This document shows, one piece after another, positions 49,006 to 56,789 of a stretch of DNA of 64,000 bases. The stretch spans positions 372,001-436,000 of the forward strand of contig NZ_JAJNDB010000001.1 in assembly GCF_021026375.1 (NCBI RefSeq), read 5' to 3'. The notes below the pieces were generated by a model. The model searched no databases. It was not told the DNA's origin and was given only the letters and a program-made list of their open reading frames with translations. The stretch's first letter is position 1. Each line of letters starts with the position of its first letter. The DNA comes from Actinomycetospora endophytica (GTDB lineage: Bacteria > Actinomycetota > Actinomycetes > Mycobacteriales > Pseudonocardiaceae). A program made the position numbers and the translations under genes.

Positions 49006-51419
49006 ACGCCGAGCCACGACGCTGGACCCCGGCCCGAGACGAGGACGCCGCCCTCGTCAGCGGCACCGGCGCGTTCCTCGACGACCTCGACCCGCTGCCC
49101 GGCACCCTCGTCGCCGCCGTCGTGCGCAGCCCCCACCCGCACGCCCGCATCCGCTCCGCCGACCTGGACCGGGCGCGGGCGTACCCGGGCGTCGCCGCCG
49201 TGATCGGCCCGGACGAGGTGCACGCCGCGGTCCGGCCGTTCCCCCTGTCGACCGCGACCCCGATGCCGTACCTGCCCAGTGCCGTCGACCGCGCCCGCTA
49301 CGTCGGCGAGCCGGTGGCCGTCGTCGTCGCGACCGACCGTTACGTCGCCGAGGACGCCGCCGAGCTCGTCACCGTCGACTACGAGCCGCTCGACGTCGTC
49401 GTCGACACCCGCCGTGCGCTCGAACCGGACGCGCCCCTGCTGCACGACGAGGCCGGCACCAACGTCGCCACCGACCGCACGTTCTGCTTCGGCGACGTCG
49501 ACGGCGCCTTCGACGCCGCCACGCACACCGTCCGCGGCGACTACACGTTCCCGCGGTACTCCTCGGTGCCGATGGAGACCTACGGCGTGATCGCGCGGTG
49601 GAGCGAGGACGCCGAGGGCCCGGCGGTCGAGGTGTGGGCGAACTTCCACGGGCCGTTCACGATGGTGCCGGTGGCCGCCGGGGCGCTCGGCCTGCCCCCG
49701 AGCCGGTTCCGGTTGCACGTCCCGGCCGACATCGGCGGCAGCTTCGGCATCAAGTCCGGCATCTACCCCTACGTCGTGCTGATGGCACTCGCGTCGAAGC
49801 ACGCCGGACGGCCGGTGCGCTGGACCGAGGACCGCATCGAGCACCTGCTCGCCAGCTCGTCCGGCGCCGGACGGGTCATGAGGTTCGAGGCCGCGGTCGA
49901 CGACGACGGCGGCGTGACGGCACTGCGCATCGACCTCGCCGACGACGTCGGCGCCTACCTGCGCCCGCCCGAGCCGTCCACGCTCTACCGCTGCTTCGGC
50001 AACATCACCGGCGCCTACGACGTGCCCGCGGTCGCCATCCGCGCCCGCGCGGTCGTCACCAACCGCGCTCCGACCGGGCTCAACCGCGGTTTCGGAGGGC
50101 AGCAGCTCTACTTCGGCCTCGAGCGGCTGATGGACGCGGTCGCGACGACGACGGGTCTCGACGTCGCCGAGGTCCGCCGCCGCAACCTGGTCCGCGCCTT
50201 CCCCCACCGCACCCCGACCGGCGGGCTCTACGACTCCGGCGACTACACCCGCGCGCTCGAGCTGCTGGTGACGAAGGGCGGGTACGACGAGCTGCGGGCC
50301 CGACAGGTCGCCGCGCGCGAGGCCGGCGAGCACTACGGCGTCGGGCTCGCGCTCGTCGTCGACCCCTCCGGCACCAACATCGGCTACGTCGGGCTCGCGA
50401 CACCGGCGGCCGACCGCAAGCCGGGCCGGGACAAGTCCGGGTCGACGGAGATCGTGCGCGCGTCGGTGGACGTGCAGGGCGTGGTCACGGTGCTGCTCGG
50501 ATCGGTCCCGCAGGGCCAGGGGCACGCGACGGTGGCCCGACGGGTGGCCGCGCGACGGCTCGGCCTGCCGCCGGAGCAGGTCCGCGCCCGGATCGAGATG
50601 GACACCGCCGCGACGCCGTGGACGGTGACCTCGGGCAGCTACTCGTCGCGGTTCGCCCCGCTGGTGACCAGCGCGGTGATCGCGGCCGTCGATCGCCTCG
50701 CGGAGTCGGTCCGCGGGGCCGCGACGGTGCTGCTGGGTCTGCCACCCGAGGCCGCCGACGGGCTGGACCTCGCGGACGGCGAGATCCGCGACCCGTCGTC
50801 GGGGACCTCCTGTCGGTTCCGGCACGCGGCCGGACTGCTGCACTGGGATCCGGGCGCGCTGCCGGCCGACCTCCCGGCGCGCACCACCGCCGACGGCGAG
50901 TTCCGCCCGCCCGAGGCGGTCGCGGCCACCGCGGAGGACAGGATCAACTCGTCGCTCTGCTACGGATTCGTCGCCGAGATGGTCGGCGTGCGGATCGACC
51001 CGGACACGCTCGAGATCACCCTGGACCGGGTCGCGAGCGTCCACGACGCGGGCACGGTGCTCGACCCGGTGCTGCTCGAGGGCCAGGTGCTCGGCGCCCT
51101 GGTTCACGGGCTCGGTGGCGCGCTGTTCGAGGAGTTCCGGTACTCCGACGCCGGACAACCGCAGTCGGCGACGTTCCTCGACTATCTCTGCCCGACGACC
51201 GCGGAAACGGGCTTCGAGCTGGTCTCCGACCACCTCGCGTCGCCCTCGCCGCTCACCCCGCTCGGCGCGAAGGGCTGCGGCGAGGGCAGCTCCATGAGCC
51301 TGCCGGTGGCGATCGCCAACGCCGTCGCGGACGCGCTGGGCCCGGCGGGCGTCGCGATCGACTCCCTGCCCCTGCACGGCGAGGCGCTGTTCCGGCTGCT
51401 CGACAGGAAGGACCACTGA
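49002..51419 (+). CDS. molybdopterin-binding large subunit of a molybdenum hydroxylase (HmfA-like)
   Basis: 805 residues, GTG overlaps the ligase stop (GTGA). Hammerhead domain (AALVSGTGAFLDDLDPLPGT, VVRSPHPHARIRS), then GGSFGIKSGIYPYVVLMALA, the loop GLNRGFGGQQLYFGLERL and the catalytic Glu761 in GAKGCGEGSSMS. The NRGFGGQQ loop differs from the CoxL AYxCSFR and from the AYRGAGR of the orphan at 4146, placing it among CoA-ester or N-heterocycle hydroxylases. With the FAD and [2Fe-2S] subunits in the same operon it should form the usual heterotrimer-type hydroxylase. Confidence 0.88.
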   Translation: MNAEPRRWTPARDEDAALVSGTGAFLDDLDPLPGTLVAAVVRSPHPHARIRSADLDRARAYPGVAAVIGPDEVHAAVRPFPLSTATPMPYLPSAVDRARYVGEPVAVVVATDRYVAEDAAELVTVDYEPLDVVVDTRRALEPDAPLLHDEAGTNVATDRTFCFGDVDGAFDAATHTVRGDYTFPRYSSVPMETYGVIARWSEDAEGPAVEVWANFHGPFTMVPVAAGALGLPPSRFRLHVPADIGGSFGIKSGIYPYVVLMALASKHAGRPVRWTEDRIEHLLASSSGAGRVMRFEAAVDDDGGVTALRIDLADDVGAYLRPPEPSTLYRCFGNITGAYDVPAVAIRARAVVTNRAPTGLNRGFGGQQLYFGLERLMDAVATTTGLDVAEVRRRNLVRAFPHRTPTGGLYDSGDYTRALELLVTKGGYDELRARQVAAREAGEHYGVGLALVVDPSGTNIGYVGLATPAADRKPGRDKSGSTEIVRASVDVQGVVTVLLGSVPQGQGHATVARRVAARRLGLPPEQVRARIEMDTAATPWTVTSGSYSSRFAPLVTSAVIAAVDRLAESVRGAATVLLGLPPEAADGLDLADGEIRDPSSGTSCRFRHAAGLLHWDPGALPADLPARTTADGEFRPPEAVAATAEDRINSSLCYGFVAEMVGVRIDPDTLEITLDRVASVHDAGTVLDPVLLEGQVLGALVHGLGGALFEEFRYSDAGQPQSATFLDYLCPTTAETGFELVSDHLASPSPLTPLGAKGCGEGSSMSLPVAIANAVADALGPAGVAIDSLPLHGEALFRLLDRKDH

Positions 51420-52198
51420 TGGCACTGCACGGCGGAGAGGTCCGGCTCGAGCGCTCGCATGACGGGCGCGTCGCGAACCTCGTCCTGGCCCACGGCCCGT
51501 ACACCGTGATCACGTGGGAGATGCGGTCGGCGGTAGCCGCGCGGTTCGCCGAGATCGACCGCGACGACGACGTCCGTGTGGTCGTGGTCCGTTCCGACGG
51601 CGAGCACTTCTCCTCGGGCGGGGACATCGCCGGGTTCATGGAGGTCGAGCCGGTCGACCTGACCGACCTCGGCCACGAGGTGACCGCTGCGTCGCGCTCC
51701 CCCAAGCCGGTCGTCGTCGCCGTCGACGGCTACTGCTTCGGCGTGGGGCTGGAGCTCGTGCTCTCCTGCGACATCCGACTGGCGAGCGAGCGCAGCCGTT
51801 TCGCCCTGCCGGAGATGAATCTCGGGATGATCCCCGGGTCAGGCGGCACCCAACGGCTCGCGCGGCTCATCGGCCTCTCCCGCGCCAAGCACCACGTCAT
51901 GACCGCGAAGCGCATCACCGGCGCCGAGGCGGCCGACTGGGGCCTGCTCGCCGAGCTGCACCCCGACCGTGAAGCCCTCGACAAGGCCACCGACGCGATG
52001 ATCGACAAGCTCCTCGGCTTCTCCCCCATGGCGCTGCGCACCGCGAAGGAGGTGCTCGACCGCGGCGTCGACGCGCCGCTGTACTCGGGCATCGAACTGG
52101 AGCGCAAGGCCTACGCGATGCTGCGCGCGAGCCACGACTTCGCCGAGGGCGTCGCCGCGTTCACCGAGAAGCGCACGCCGAACTTCACGGGGCGCTGA
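51419..52198 (+). CDS. enoyl-CoA hydratase/isomerase family protein (HmfE-like position)
   Basis: 259 residues, ATG overlapping the preceding stop by one base. Crotonase fold with oxyanion-hole segments EHFSSGGDIAGFM and GVGLELVLSCDIRLAS, then PEMNLGMIPGSGGTQRLARL and the C-terminal helix LGFSPMALRTAKEVLDRG. Placed between the large and medium hydroxylase subunit genes. In 2-furoate degradation the step after furoyl-CoA hydroxylation is a crotonase-family 2-oxoglutaroyl-CoA hydrolase, which this gene could encode. Ordinary enoyl-CoA hydratase activity is the alternative. Confidence 0.83.
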   Translation: MALHGGEVRLERSHDGRVANLVLAHGPYTVITWEMRSAVAARFAEIDRDDDVRVVVVRSDGEHFSSGGDIAGFMEVEPVDLTDLGHEVTAASRSPKPVVVAVDGYCFGVGLELVLSCDIRLASERSRFALPEMNLGMIPGSGGTQRLARLIGLSRAKHHVMTAKRITGAEAADWGLLAELHPDREALDKATDAMIDKLLGFSPMALRTAKEVLDRGVDAPLYSGIELERKAYAMLRASHDFAEGVAAFTEKRTPNFTGR

Positions 52199-53065
52199 GT
52201 GAAGTCCGCGCCGTTCGCCTACCACCGCCCGGGCAGCGTCGCCGACGCCGTCGAGGTCCTGGCCGCCGGGGACGCCAAGGTGCTCGCCGGCGGGCAGTCG
52301 CTCGTCCCCGTCCTCGCGATGCGACTCGGTCGTCCGGGCACGCTCGTCGACGTCACGGCGCTGCCGGAGCTGGGCGGGCTCGGGATCGCCGACGACGAAC
52401 TGCGCGTCGGCGCCGCGGTACGCCAGCGTCGCGTCGAGCGGGACCCGACGACGGCGCGGGTGCCCCTGATCGGGCGGGCGATGCCGTTCGTCGGGCACCG
52501 CGAGCTGCGCAGCCGGGGCACGGTCTGCGGCAGCCTCGCCCACGCCGACCCGGCCGCCGAGCTGCCCGCCGTCGCCGCGTGCGTCGGCGCGATCGTCGAG
52601 GTCACCGGCCCGCGCGGGGACCGCGAGGTGGCGGCCGCGGAACTGGTCACGGGCGCGATGACCACGGTCGTCGGCGCCGACGAGCTGATCACGGCCGTCC
52701 GGTTCCCGACGGCGGGCCGGGGCGAGGGGTTCGGGTTCGCCGAGATCGCCCGCCGGCACGGGGACTTCGCGCTCGCCGGGGTGGCGATCCGCGTCCGGGC
52801 GGTCGCGGGAGCGGTGAAGGACGCGACGCTGGCCGCGTTCGGGGTCTCGGACCGGCCCGTGGTCCGGGACGTCACCGACCTGTTGGCCCACGCCGTCACC
52901 GAGCCGGACCTGCGGCCCGCCACGGACGCGCTCGCCGCCGACGTCGTCGACACCGCCGGGGACGCCCACGGCTCCACCGCCTACCGCGCCCACCTGCTCG
53001 GGGTGCTCGCCGCCCGCGAGCTCGCCCGGGCCCACCGTCAGGCCCTCCCGGGAGACCCGTCGTGA
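52199..53065 (+). CDS. FAD-binding medium subunit of a molybdenum hydroxylase (CoxM/HmfB-like)
   Basis: 288 residues, GTG directly after the previous stop. FAD-binding PCMH-type motifs: FAYHRPGSVADAVEVLA, the AGGQSLVP loop, TVCGSLAHADPAAELPAVAA (equivalent to the usual T-I-G-G-S/N) and a C-terminal CO_deh_flav_C-like domain (RGEGFGFAEIARRHGDFALA). The Cys in TVCGS replaces the first Gly of the FAD loop, a conservative variant. It transfers electrons from the [2Fe-2S] subunit to the acceptor. Four-base overlap with the next gene. Confidence 0.88.
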   Translation: MKSAPFAYHRPGSVADAVEVLAAGDAKVLAGGQSLVPVLAMRLGRPGTLVDVTALPELGGLGIADDELRVGAAVRQRRVERDPTTARVPLIGRAMPFVGHRELRSRGTVCGSLAHADPAAELPAVAACVGAIVEVTGPRGDREVAAAELVTGAMTTVVGADELITAVRFPTAGRGEGFGFAEIARRHGDFALAGVAIRVRAVAGAVKDATLAAFGVSDRPVVRDVTDLLAHAVTEPDLRPATDALAADVVDTAGDAHGSTAYRAHLLGVLAARELARAHRQALPGDPS

Positions 53066-54264
53066 AGCCCGTCCACGTCGCGGCCGACGCCACCGCCGAC
53101 GTCACCCTCGGCGTCAACGGCCGCGAGACCACCCTCGCCGTCACCCCCCGCACGACCCTCTCCGACGTGCTGCGCGACCGCCTCGGGCTCACCGGCACGC
53201 ACGTCGGCTGCGAGCACGGCGTCTGCGGGATGTGCACCGTCCTGGTCGACGGCGAGGCGGCACGGGCGTGCCTGCTGTTCGCCGTGCAGTGCGAGGGCTC
53301 CGAGGTGACGACGGTGGAGGGGCTCGGCAGCGCGGCCGAACAGCATCCGCTGCAGCAGGCGTTCTCCCACCACCACGGTCTGCAGTGCGGGTTCTGCACG
53401 CCGGGCATGCTCATGAGCTCCTACGACCTGCTCGCCGGCGGCACCTACGACGAGGTCACGCTCGCCGAGGACATGTCCGGCGTGCTGTGCCGCTGCACCG
53501 GCTACCGCGGGATCCTCGCGGCGGTCGCGGACGTCGCGGCGACGCATCCCGACGGCGTGCCGGCGCCCCGGGCGGCGGCACCGCCGATGCTCGTCGGGCG
53601 GTCAGGGGCGGGCACCCCCACGACGACGGTGCCGGAGCCCGCGGCGTCGGCGGTCTCGGCTTCCGACGACGGAGAGGTCACCGTCCCCTCCGGCCCGCCC
53701 ACGGTCACCGTCGACGTCGAGGCTCCACTCACCTCCCCGATCGACGCGGTGTGGGCGGTACTCGCCGACTTCGAGCGGCTCGCCGCCTGCCTGCCCGGCG
53801 CCCGGTTGACCGCCGACCTCGGCGACGGCCGCTACCGGGGCACCGCGACGGTGGCCCTCGGCCCGGTGTCGCTCGCCTTCGCGGGGCTTGCGCAGGTGGT
53901 CGAACACGACCGCGATGCGCACGTCATGCGGGTGCTCGCTCAGGGCTCCGACCGCGGCGGGTCGAGCACGCAGGCGGTCATCCGGCTCGCGGCGCGGGCC
54001 CGTGACGACGGCGGCACGACGCTGCGGGCGGGTGCCGACGTGCACCTGTCCGGCCGGATCGCGCAGTTCGGACGGGCGCTCGCCGGCGACGTGTCCCGGC
54101 GGATGTTCGAGCAGTTCGCCGGCGCCGTCGACTCCTCGGCGCGGACGGGCGCGGCCCCGCACCCGTCGTCGGGACCCGGCGCGGCGCGGCTGGTGCTCGA
54201 CGCGCTGCGTGCCCGGCTGCGCGAGCTCGTCCGGCGGGGAGGCCGACGGCTCCGGCGGTGGTGA
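53062..54264 (+). CDS. [2Fe-2S] small subunit fused to CoxG-like SRPBCC domain
   Basis: 400 residues, GTG overlaps the medium-subunit stop. Residues 1-165 are a complete CoxS-type subunit: plant-type cluster Cys50, 55, 58, 70 and C-terminal cluster Cys109, 112, 143, 145. After a Pro/Ala-rich linker (166-213), residues 214-356 form an SRPBCC fold of the CoxG type (DAVWAVLADFERLAACLPGA, SGRIAQFGRALAGDVSRRMF). The last 19 residues are strongly cationic (LRELVRRGGRRLRRW). CoxG is normally a separate protein that recruits the hydroxylase to the membrane and delivers menaquinone. Here the two are one chain. Confidence 0.85.
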   Translation: MKPVHVAADATADVTLGVNGRETTLAVTPRTTLSDVLRDRLGLTGTHVGCEHGVCGMCTVLVDGEAARACLLFAVQCEGSEVTTVEGLGSAAEQHPLQQAFSHHHGLQCGFCTPGMLMSSYDLLAGGTYDEVTLAEDMSGVLCRCTGYRGILAAVADVAATHPDGVPAPRAAAPPMLVGRSGAGTPTTTVPEPAASAVSASDDGEVTVPSGPPTVTVDVEAPLTSPIDAVWAVLADFERLAACLPGARLTADLGDGRYRGTATVALGPVSLAFAGLAQVVEHDRDAHVMRVLAQGSDRGGSSTQAVIRLAARARDDGGTTLRAGADVHLSGRIAQFGRALAGDVSRRMFEQFAGAVDSSARTGAAPHPSSGPGAARLVLDALRARLRELVRRGGRRLRRW

Positions 54265-54286
54265 ACGGGACCGCGATGCCCCGTCG

Positions 54287-55390
54287 TCAGGTCAGCGGCG
54301 ACGCCCACGCCAACTGCGCGGCGAGCTCGCGCTCGTCGAGAGCACGTCCGGGCGGCATGTCCGGCACCGGATCGCCGCCCGCGGTGTGCCGTGCGCTCGC
54401 GACGACGTTGGCCTGGGTGCGCCCGGCGCGGCAGCGGGTGAACAGCGCGACGGCGGCGTCGACATCCCCGGTGTCGCGCAGCGCCTTGCCGAGCACCACC
54501 CCGTCCTCGAGCGCCGTGGAGCCCCCCTGCCCCGACGCGGGCGAGGCGGCGTGCGCGGCGTCGCCGACCAGGAGGACCCGGTCGCGCTCCCAGCGGGACA
54601 CGAACGGGAGGTCGCGGGCCTCGACCCCGACGACGACCCCGGTGGCCGTCACGAGCCGCGCGGCGATCCCGTCGACGTGGTCGAGGACGTCCGCGCGGTG
54701 GTCGCCGACGGTCGCTCCCGGTGCCAGCGGCGGTGCGGTGACCCGGCAGAACCACCAGGTCTCGGAGCCGGTCGGGATGTGGCCGAACGCCGCGCCGCCG
54801 TTCACGGAGTGGAAGCCGTGGACCCGCCCGACGTCGGTCACCGGGGACCGGCCGTAGTAGACGCGCTGGCCGGCGTAGCGCGGGGGCGGCCCGTCCGGAT
54901 CCACCTCGGCCCGCCGTCGTGACCCGAGCCCGTCGGCGGCGATCAGGAGGTCCGCCTCGATCCGCCCGCCGTCGTCGAGCAGCGCCGCCACCCCGCCGTC
55001 GTGCCGTTCGGTGCCGACGACGCGCGCTCCGCGCCGCAGGTCGATCCCGAGCTCCTCGACGCGGCGCTGCAGCGCCTCGCACAGGGCGGCCCGGCGGACG
55101 TAGCGGTAGTCCGGCCCGCCGGAGCCCAGGGGTCGCTCGACGGTGACGGTGCCGTCGGATGTCTGGGCGACGAAGCCGTCGAGCCGCCCGGCGACGGCGT
55201 CGACCTCGGCGAGGGCCCCGAGCTCGTCGAGGGCGCGCACCCCGCTGCTGGCGAGGACGAGGAAGGCCCCGACGTCGGCCGCGCCGCCGGGACGGGCCTC
55301 GAGCACGACCGCGCGGTGCCCGGCGCGGTGCACCGCGACGGCCACCGCACATCCCGCGATGCCGGCTCCCGCGACCACGACCGTCAACAC
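54287..55390 (-). CDS. FAD-dependent monooxygenase
   Basis: 367 residues from the GTG at 55388-55390. FAD-binding GAGIAGCAVAVAVHRAGHRA, a DG motif LIAADGLGSRRRAEVDP and a GD motif LLVGDAAHAASPASGQGGST. Typical of aromatic hydroxylases of the salicylate/6-hydroxynicotinate type. Divergent from an NmrA-family gene with two palindromic sites between, so both may be under one repressor. Convergent with the hydroxylase operon (22 bp apart). Confidence 0.86.
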   Translation of the reverse strand: MLTVVVAGAGIAGCAVAVAVHRAGHRAVVLEARPGGAADVGAFLVLASSGVRALDELGALAEVDAVAGRLDGFVAQTSDGTVTVERPLGSGGPDYRYVRRAALCEALQRRVEELGIDLRRGARVVGTERHDGGVAALLDDGGRIEADLLIAADGLGSRRRAEVDPDGPPPRYAGQRVYYGRSPVTDVGRVHGFHSVNGGAAFGHIPTGSETWWFCRVTAPPLAPGATVGDHRADVLDHVDGIAARLVTATGVVVGVEARDLPFVSRWERDRVLLVGDAAHAASPASGQGGSTALEDGVVLGKALRDTGDVDAAVALFTRCRAGRTQANVVASARHTAGGDPVPDMPPGRALDERELAAQLAWASPLT

Positions 55391-55428
55391 GTCCCGATGG
55401 TCGCATCGTTGCCTGTGGGTGATTTCCG

Positions 55429-55441
55429 AGAGCACTGCTCT
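55429..55441. promoter_or_regulatory. palindrome AGAGCA-C-TGCTCT (site 1)
   Basis: Thirteen-base perfect palindrome close to the monooxygenase start in the divergent region. Shares its core with site 2 at 55472-55486; centres are 44 bases apart, about four helical turns. Confidence 0.55.
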
Positions 55442-55471
55442 TGCATTCCTCGGTCGCCCGAAGCATGCTGA

Positions 55472-55486
55472 GAGAGCAGTGCTCTC
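55472..55486. promoter_or_regulatory. palindrome GAGAGCA-G-TGCTCTC (site 2)
   Basis: Fifteen-base perfect palindrome near the NmrA-family gene start; twin of site 1. The paired spacing suggests cooperative binding by a dimeric repressor of the TetR or MarR type. No intact candidate is adjacent. Confidence 0.55.
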
Positions 55487-55518
55487 ACAAGAGAGCGGCG
55501 ATCTCGGGGGAGGAGACA

Positions 55519-56379
55519 ATGACCACGGTGCTCGTGAGCGGGGCGACCGGGACGATCGGCCGGGAGCTCGTCGGACTGCTCGCCGGCCAGGGAGTCTGCG
55601 TCCGCGCGATGGTCCGCCGCCCCGCCGACGCCGACGCTCTCCGCGCTCCGGGGGTCGAGCCGGTGATCGCCGATCTCGACGATCCGAGCTCGCTCGCCCG
55701 CGCCCTCGACGGTGTCGATGCGCTCTTCCTCAACACCCCGTCGTCGGCCGAGGCCCGGGACCGCCAGATCCGGTGTGCGGACCTCGCCGTCGCCGTGGGG
55801 GTGCGTCGCCTGGTGCTGCTCTCGCAGTACGCGGCGCGCGCCGACTCGCCGGTGCGCTTCCTGCGCTGGCACGCCGAGGTGGAGGACCACGTCGGCGCGC
55901 TCGACCTGGAGGTCACGGTGCTGCGGCCGAACCTGTTCCTGCAGGGGATGCTCACGATGGCGGGCGCCGTCCGGGAGCACGGGACGCTCGGCGCCCCGAT
56001 CGGGTCGGCGCGGGTGAGCATGGTCGACACCCGGGACATCGCGGCCGTCGCCGCCGTCGCGCTCACGCAGCCGGGCCACGCGGGCGCGGTCTACACGCTG
56101 ACCGGCCCGGCGGCGGTCAGCCACCACGAGGTGGCCGAGGCGATCTCCGCGGCGACGGGGCGCGACGTGCAGTTCGCCGACCTGCCCGACGAGACCTTCG
56201 CGACGATGCTCGACGGTGTCCTGCCCGCGTGGCAGCGCGACGGCCTGCTCGAGGACTACGCGCACTACCGCCGGGGTGAGGCCGCCGTCGTGGACCCCGC
56301 CGTCCCGACGGTGCTCGGACGCCCGGCCCGCGATCTCGCCGCGTTCGCCCGGGATCACGCCGGTGCGTTCGCGGCGTAG
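55519..56379 (+). CDS. NmrA-like NAD(P)-binding protein
   Basis: 286 residues from the ATG at 55519 with GGGGGAGGAG upstream. Atypical short-chain dehydrogenase: GATGTIGRELVGLLAGQGVC, VIADLDDPSSLARALDGVDA, VVLLSQYAARADSP-like segment and LRPNLFLQGMLTMAGAV. The Y-x-x-x-K catalytic pair of true SDRs is absent, so it probably senses NAD(P) state or is a quinone reductase. Divergent from the FAD monooxygenase, a frequent pairing in actinomycetes, with twin palindromes in the promoter region. Confidence 0.85.
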   Translation: MTTVLVSGATGTIGRELVGLLAGQGVCVRAMVRRPADADALRAPGVEPVIADLDDPSSLARALDGVDALFLNTPSSAEARDRQIRCADLAVAVGVRRLVLLSQYAARADSPVRFLRWHAEVEDHVGALDLEVTVLRPNLFLQGMLTMAGAVREHGTLGAPIGSARVSMVDTRDIAAVAAVALTQPGHAGAVYTLTGPAAVSHHEVAEAISAATGRDVQFADLPDETFATMLDGVLPAWQRDGLLEDYAHYRRGEAAVVDPAVPTVLGRPARDLAAFARDHAGAFAA

Positions 56380-56404
56380 CGGTTCGGGGCCGCGCGCGAA
56401 AGGC

Positions 56405-56478
56405 CCGCGCGAAAGGCACGAACGGGTCGTTCGTCACCTGAGAAGGTGACGAACGACCCGTTCGTGCGGTTCGCGCGG
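56405..56478. repeat. long inverted repeat with perfect 24-bp core arms
   Basis: Core arms 56416-56439 and 56444-56467 are exact complements (ACGAACGGGTCGTTCGTCAC within) around a four-base loop. Flanking CCGCGCGAA and TTCGCGCGG extend the stem to about 35 bp with two mismatches. It follows the NmrA-like gene by 25 bp and precedes the truncated LuxR frame, so it can serve as its terminator. It also marks the place where the LuxR gene loses its 5' part. Confidence 0.75.
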
Positions 56479-56506
56479 GGCGCGTGCGGTCGGGGCGGGG
56501 GCGGTC

Positions 56507-56785
56507 CGGGCGCCCGAGATCATTCCCCTCGTGGTGTCGGCCTACGGGCTCACCGGGCGCGAGCGCGACGTCGTCACCCTGGTCCTGCAGGGCGTCGACA
56601 CCGCCGACATCGCGCGGTCGCTGCACCTCTCGGCGTACACCGTCCAGGACCACCTCAAGAAGGTGTTCGCGAAGGTCGGTGTCCGCAGCCGCCGGGAGCT
56701 GATCGGGCGCATCGTCAACGACCTCTACGCGCCGCGCATCGACGACGCCCTCGCGCCGTCCGGCTGGTTCGCGCCGGTCGCCTGA
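56507..56785 (+). pseudogene. LuxR-type regulator, C-terminal remnant
   Basis: Recognisable coding starts at about 56507 (APEIIPLVVSAYGLTGRERD) and runs through a complete LuxR helix-turn-helix (TADIARSLHLSAYTVQDHLK, KVFAKVGVRSRREL) to a stop at 56785; a GTG at 56531 could start an 84-residue protein. Such domains end larger GAF-type regulators in actinomycetes, but the N-terminal part is missing and the upstream sequence turns into a long inverted repeat. Probably a decayed gene, though a short DNA-binding peptide could still be made. Confidence 0.65.
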
Positions 56786-56789
56786 CCGG

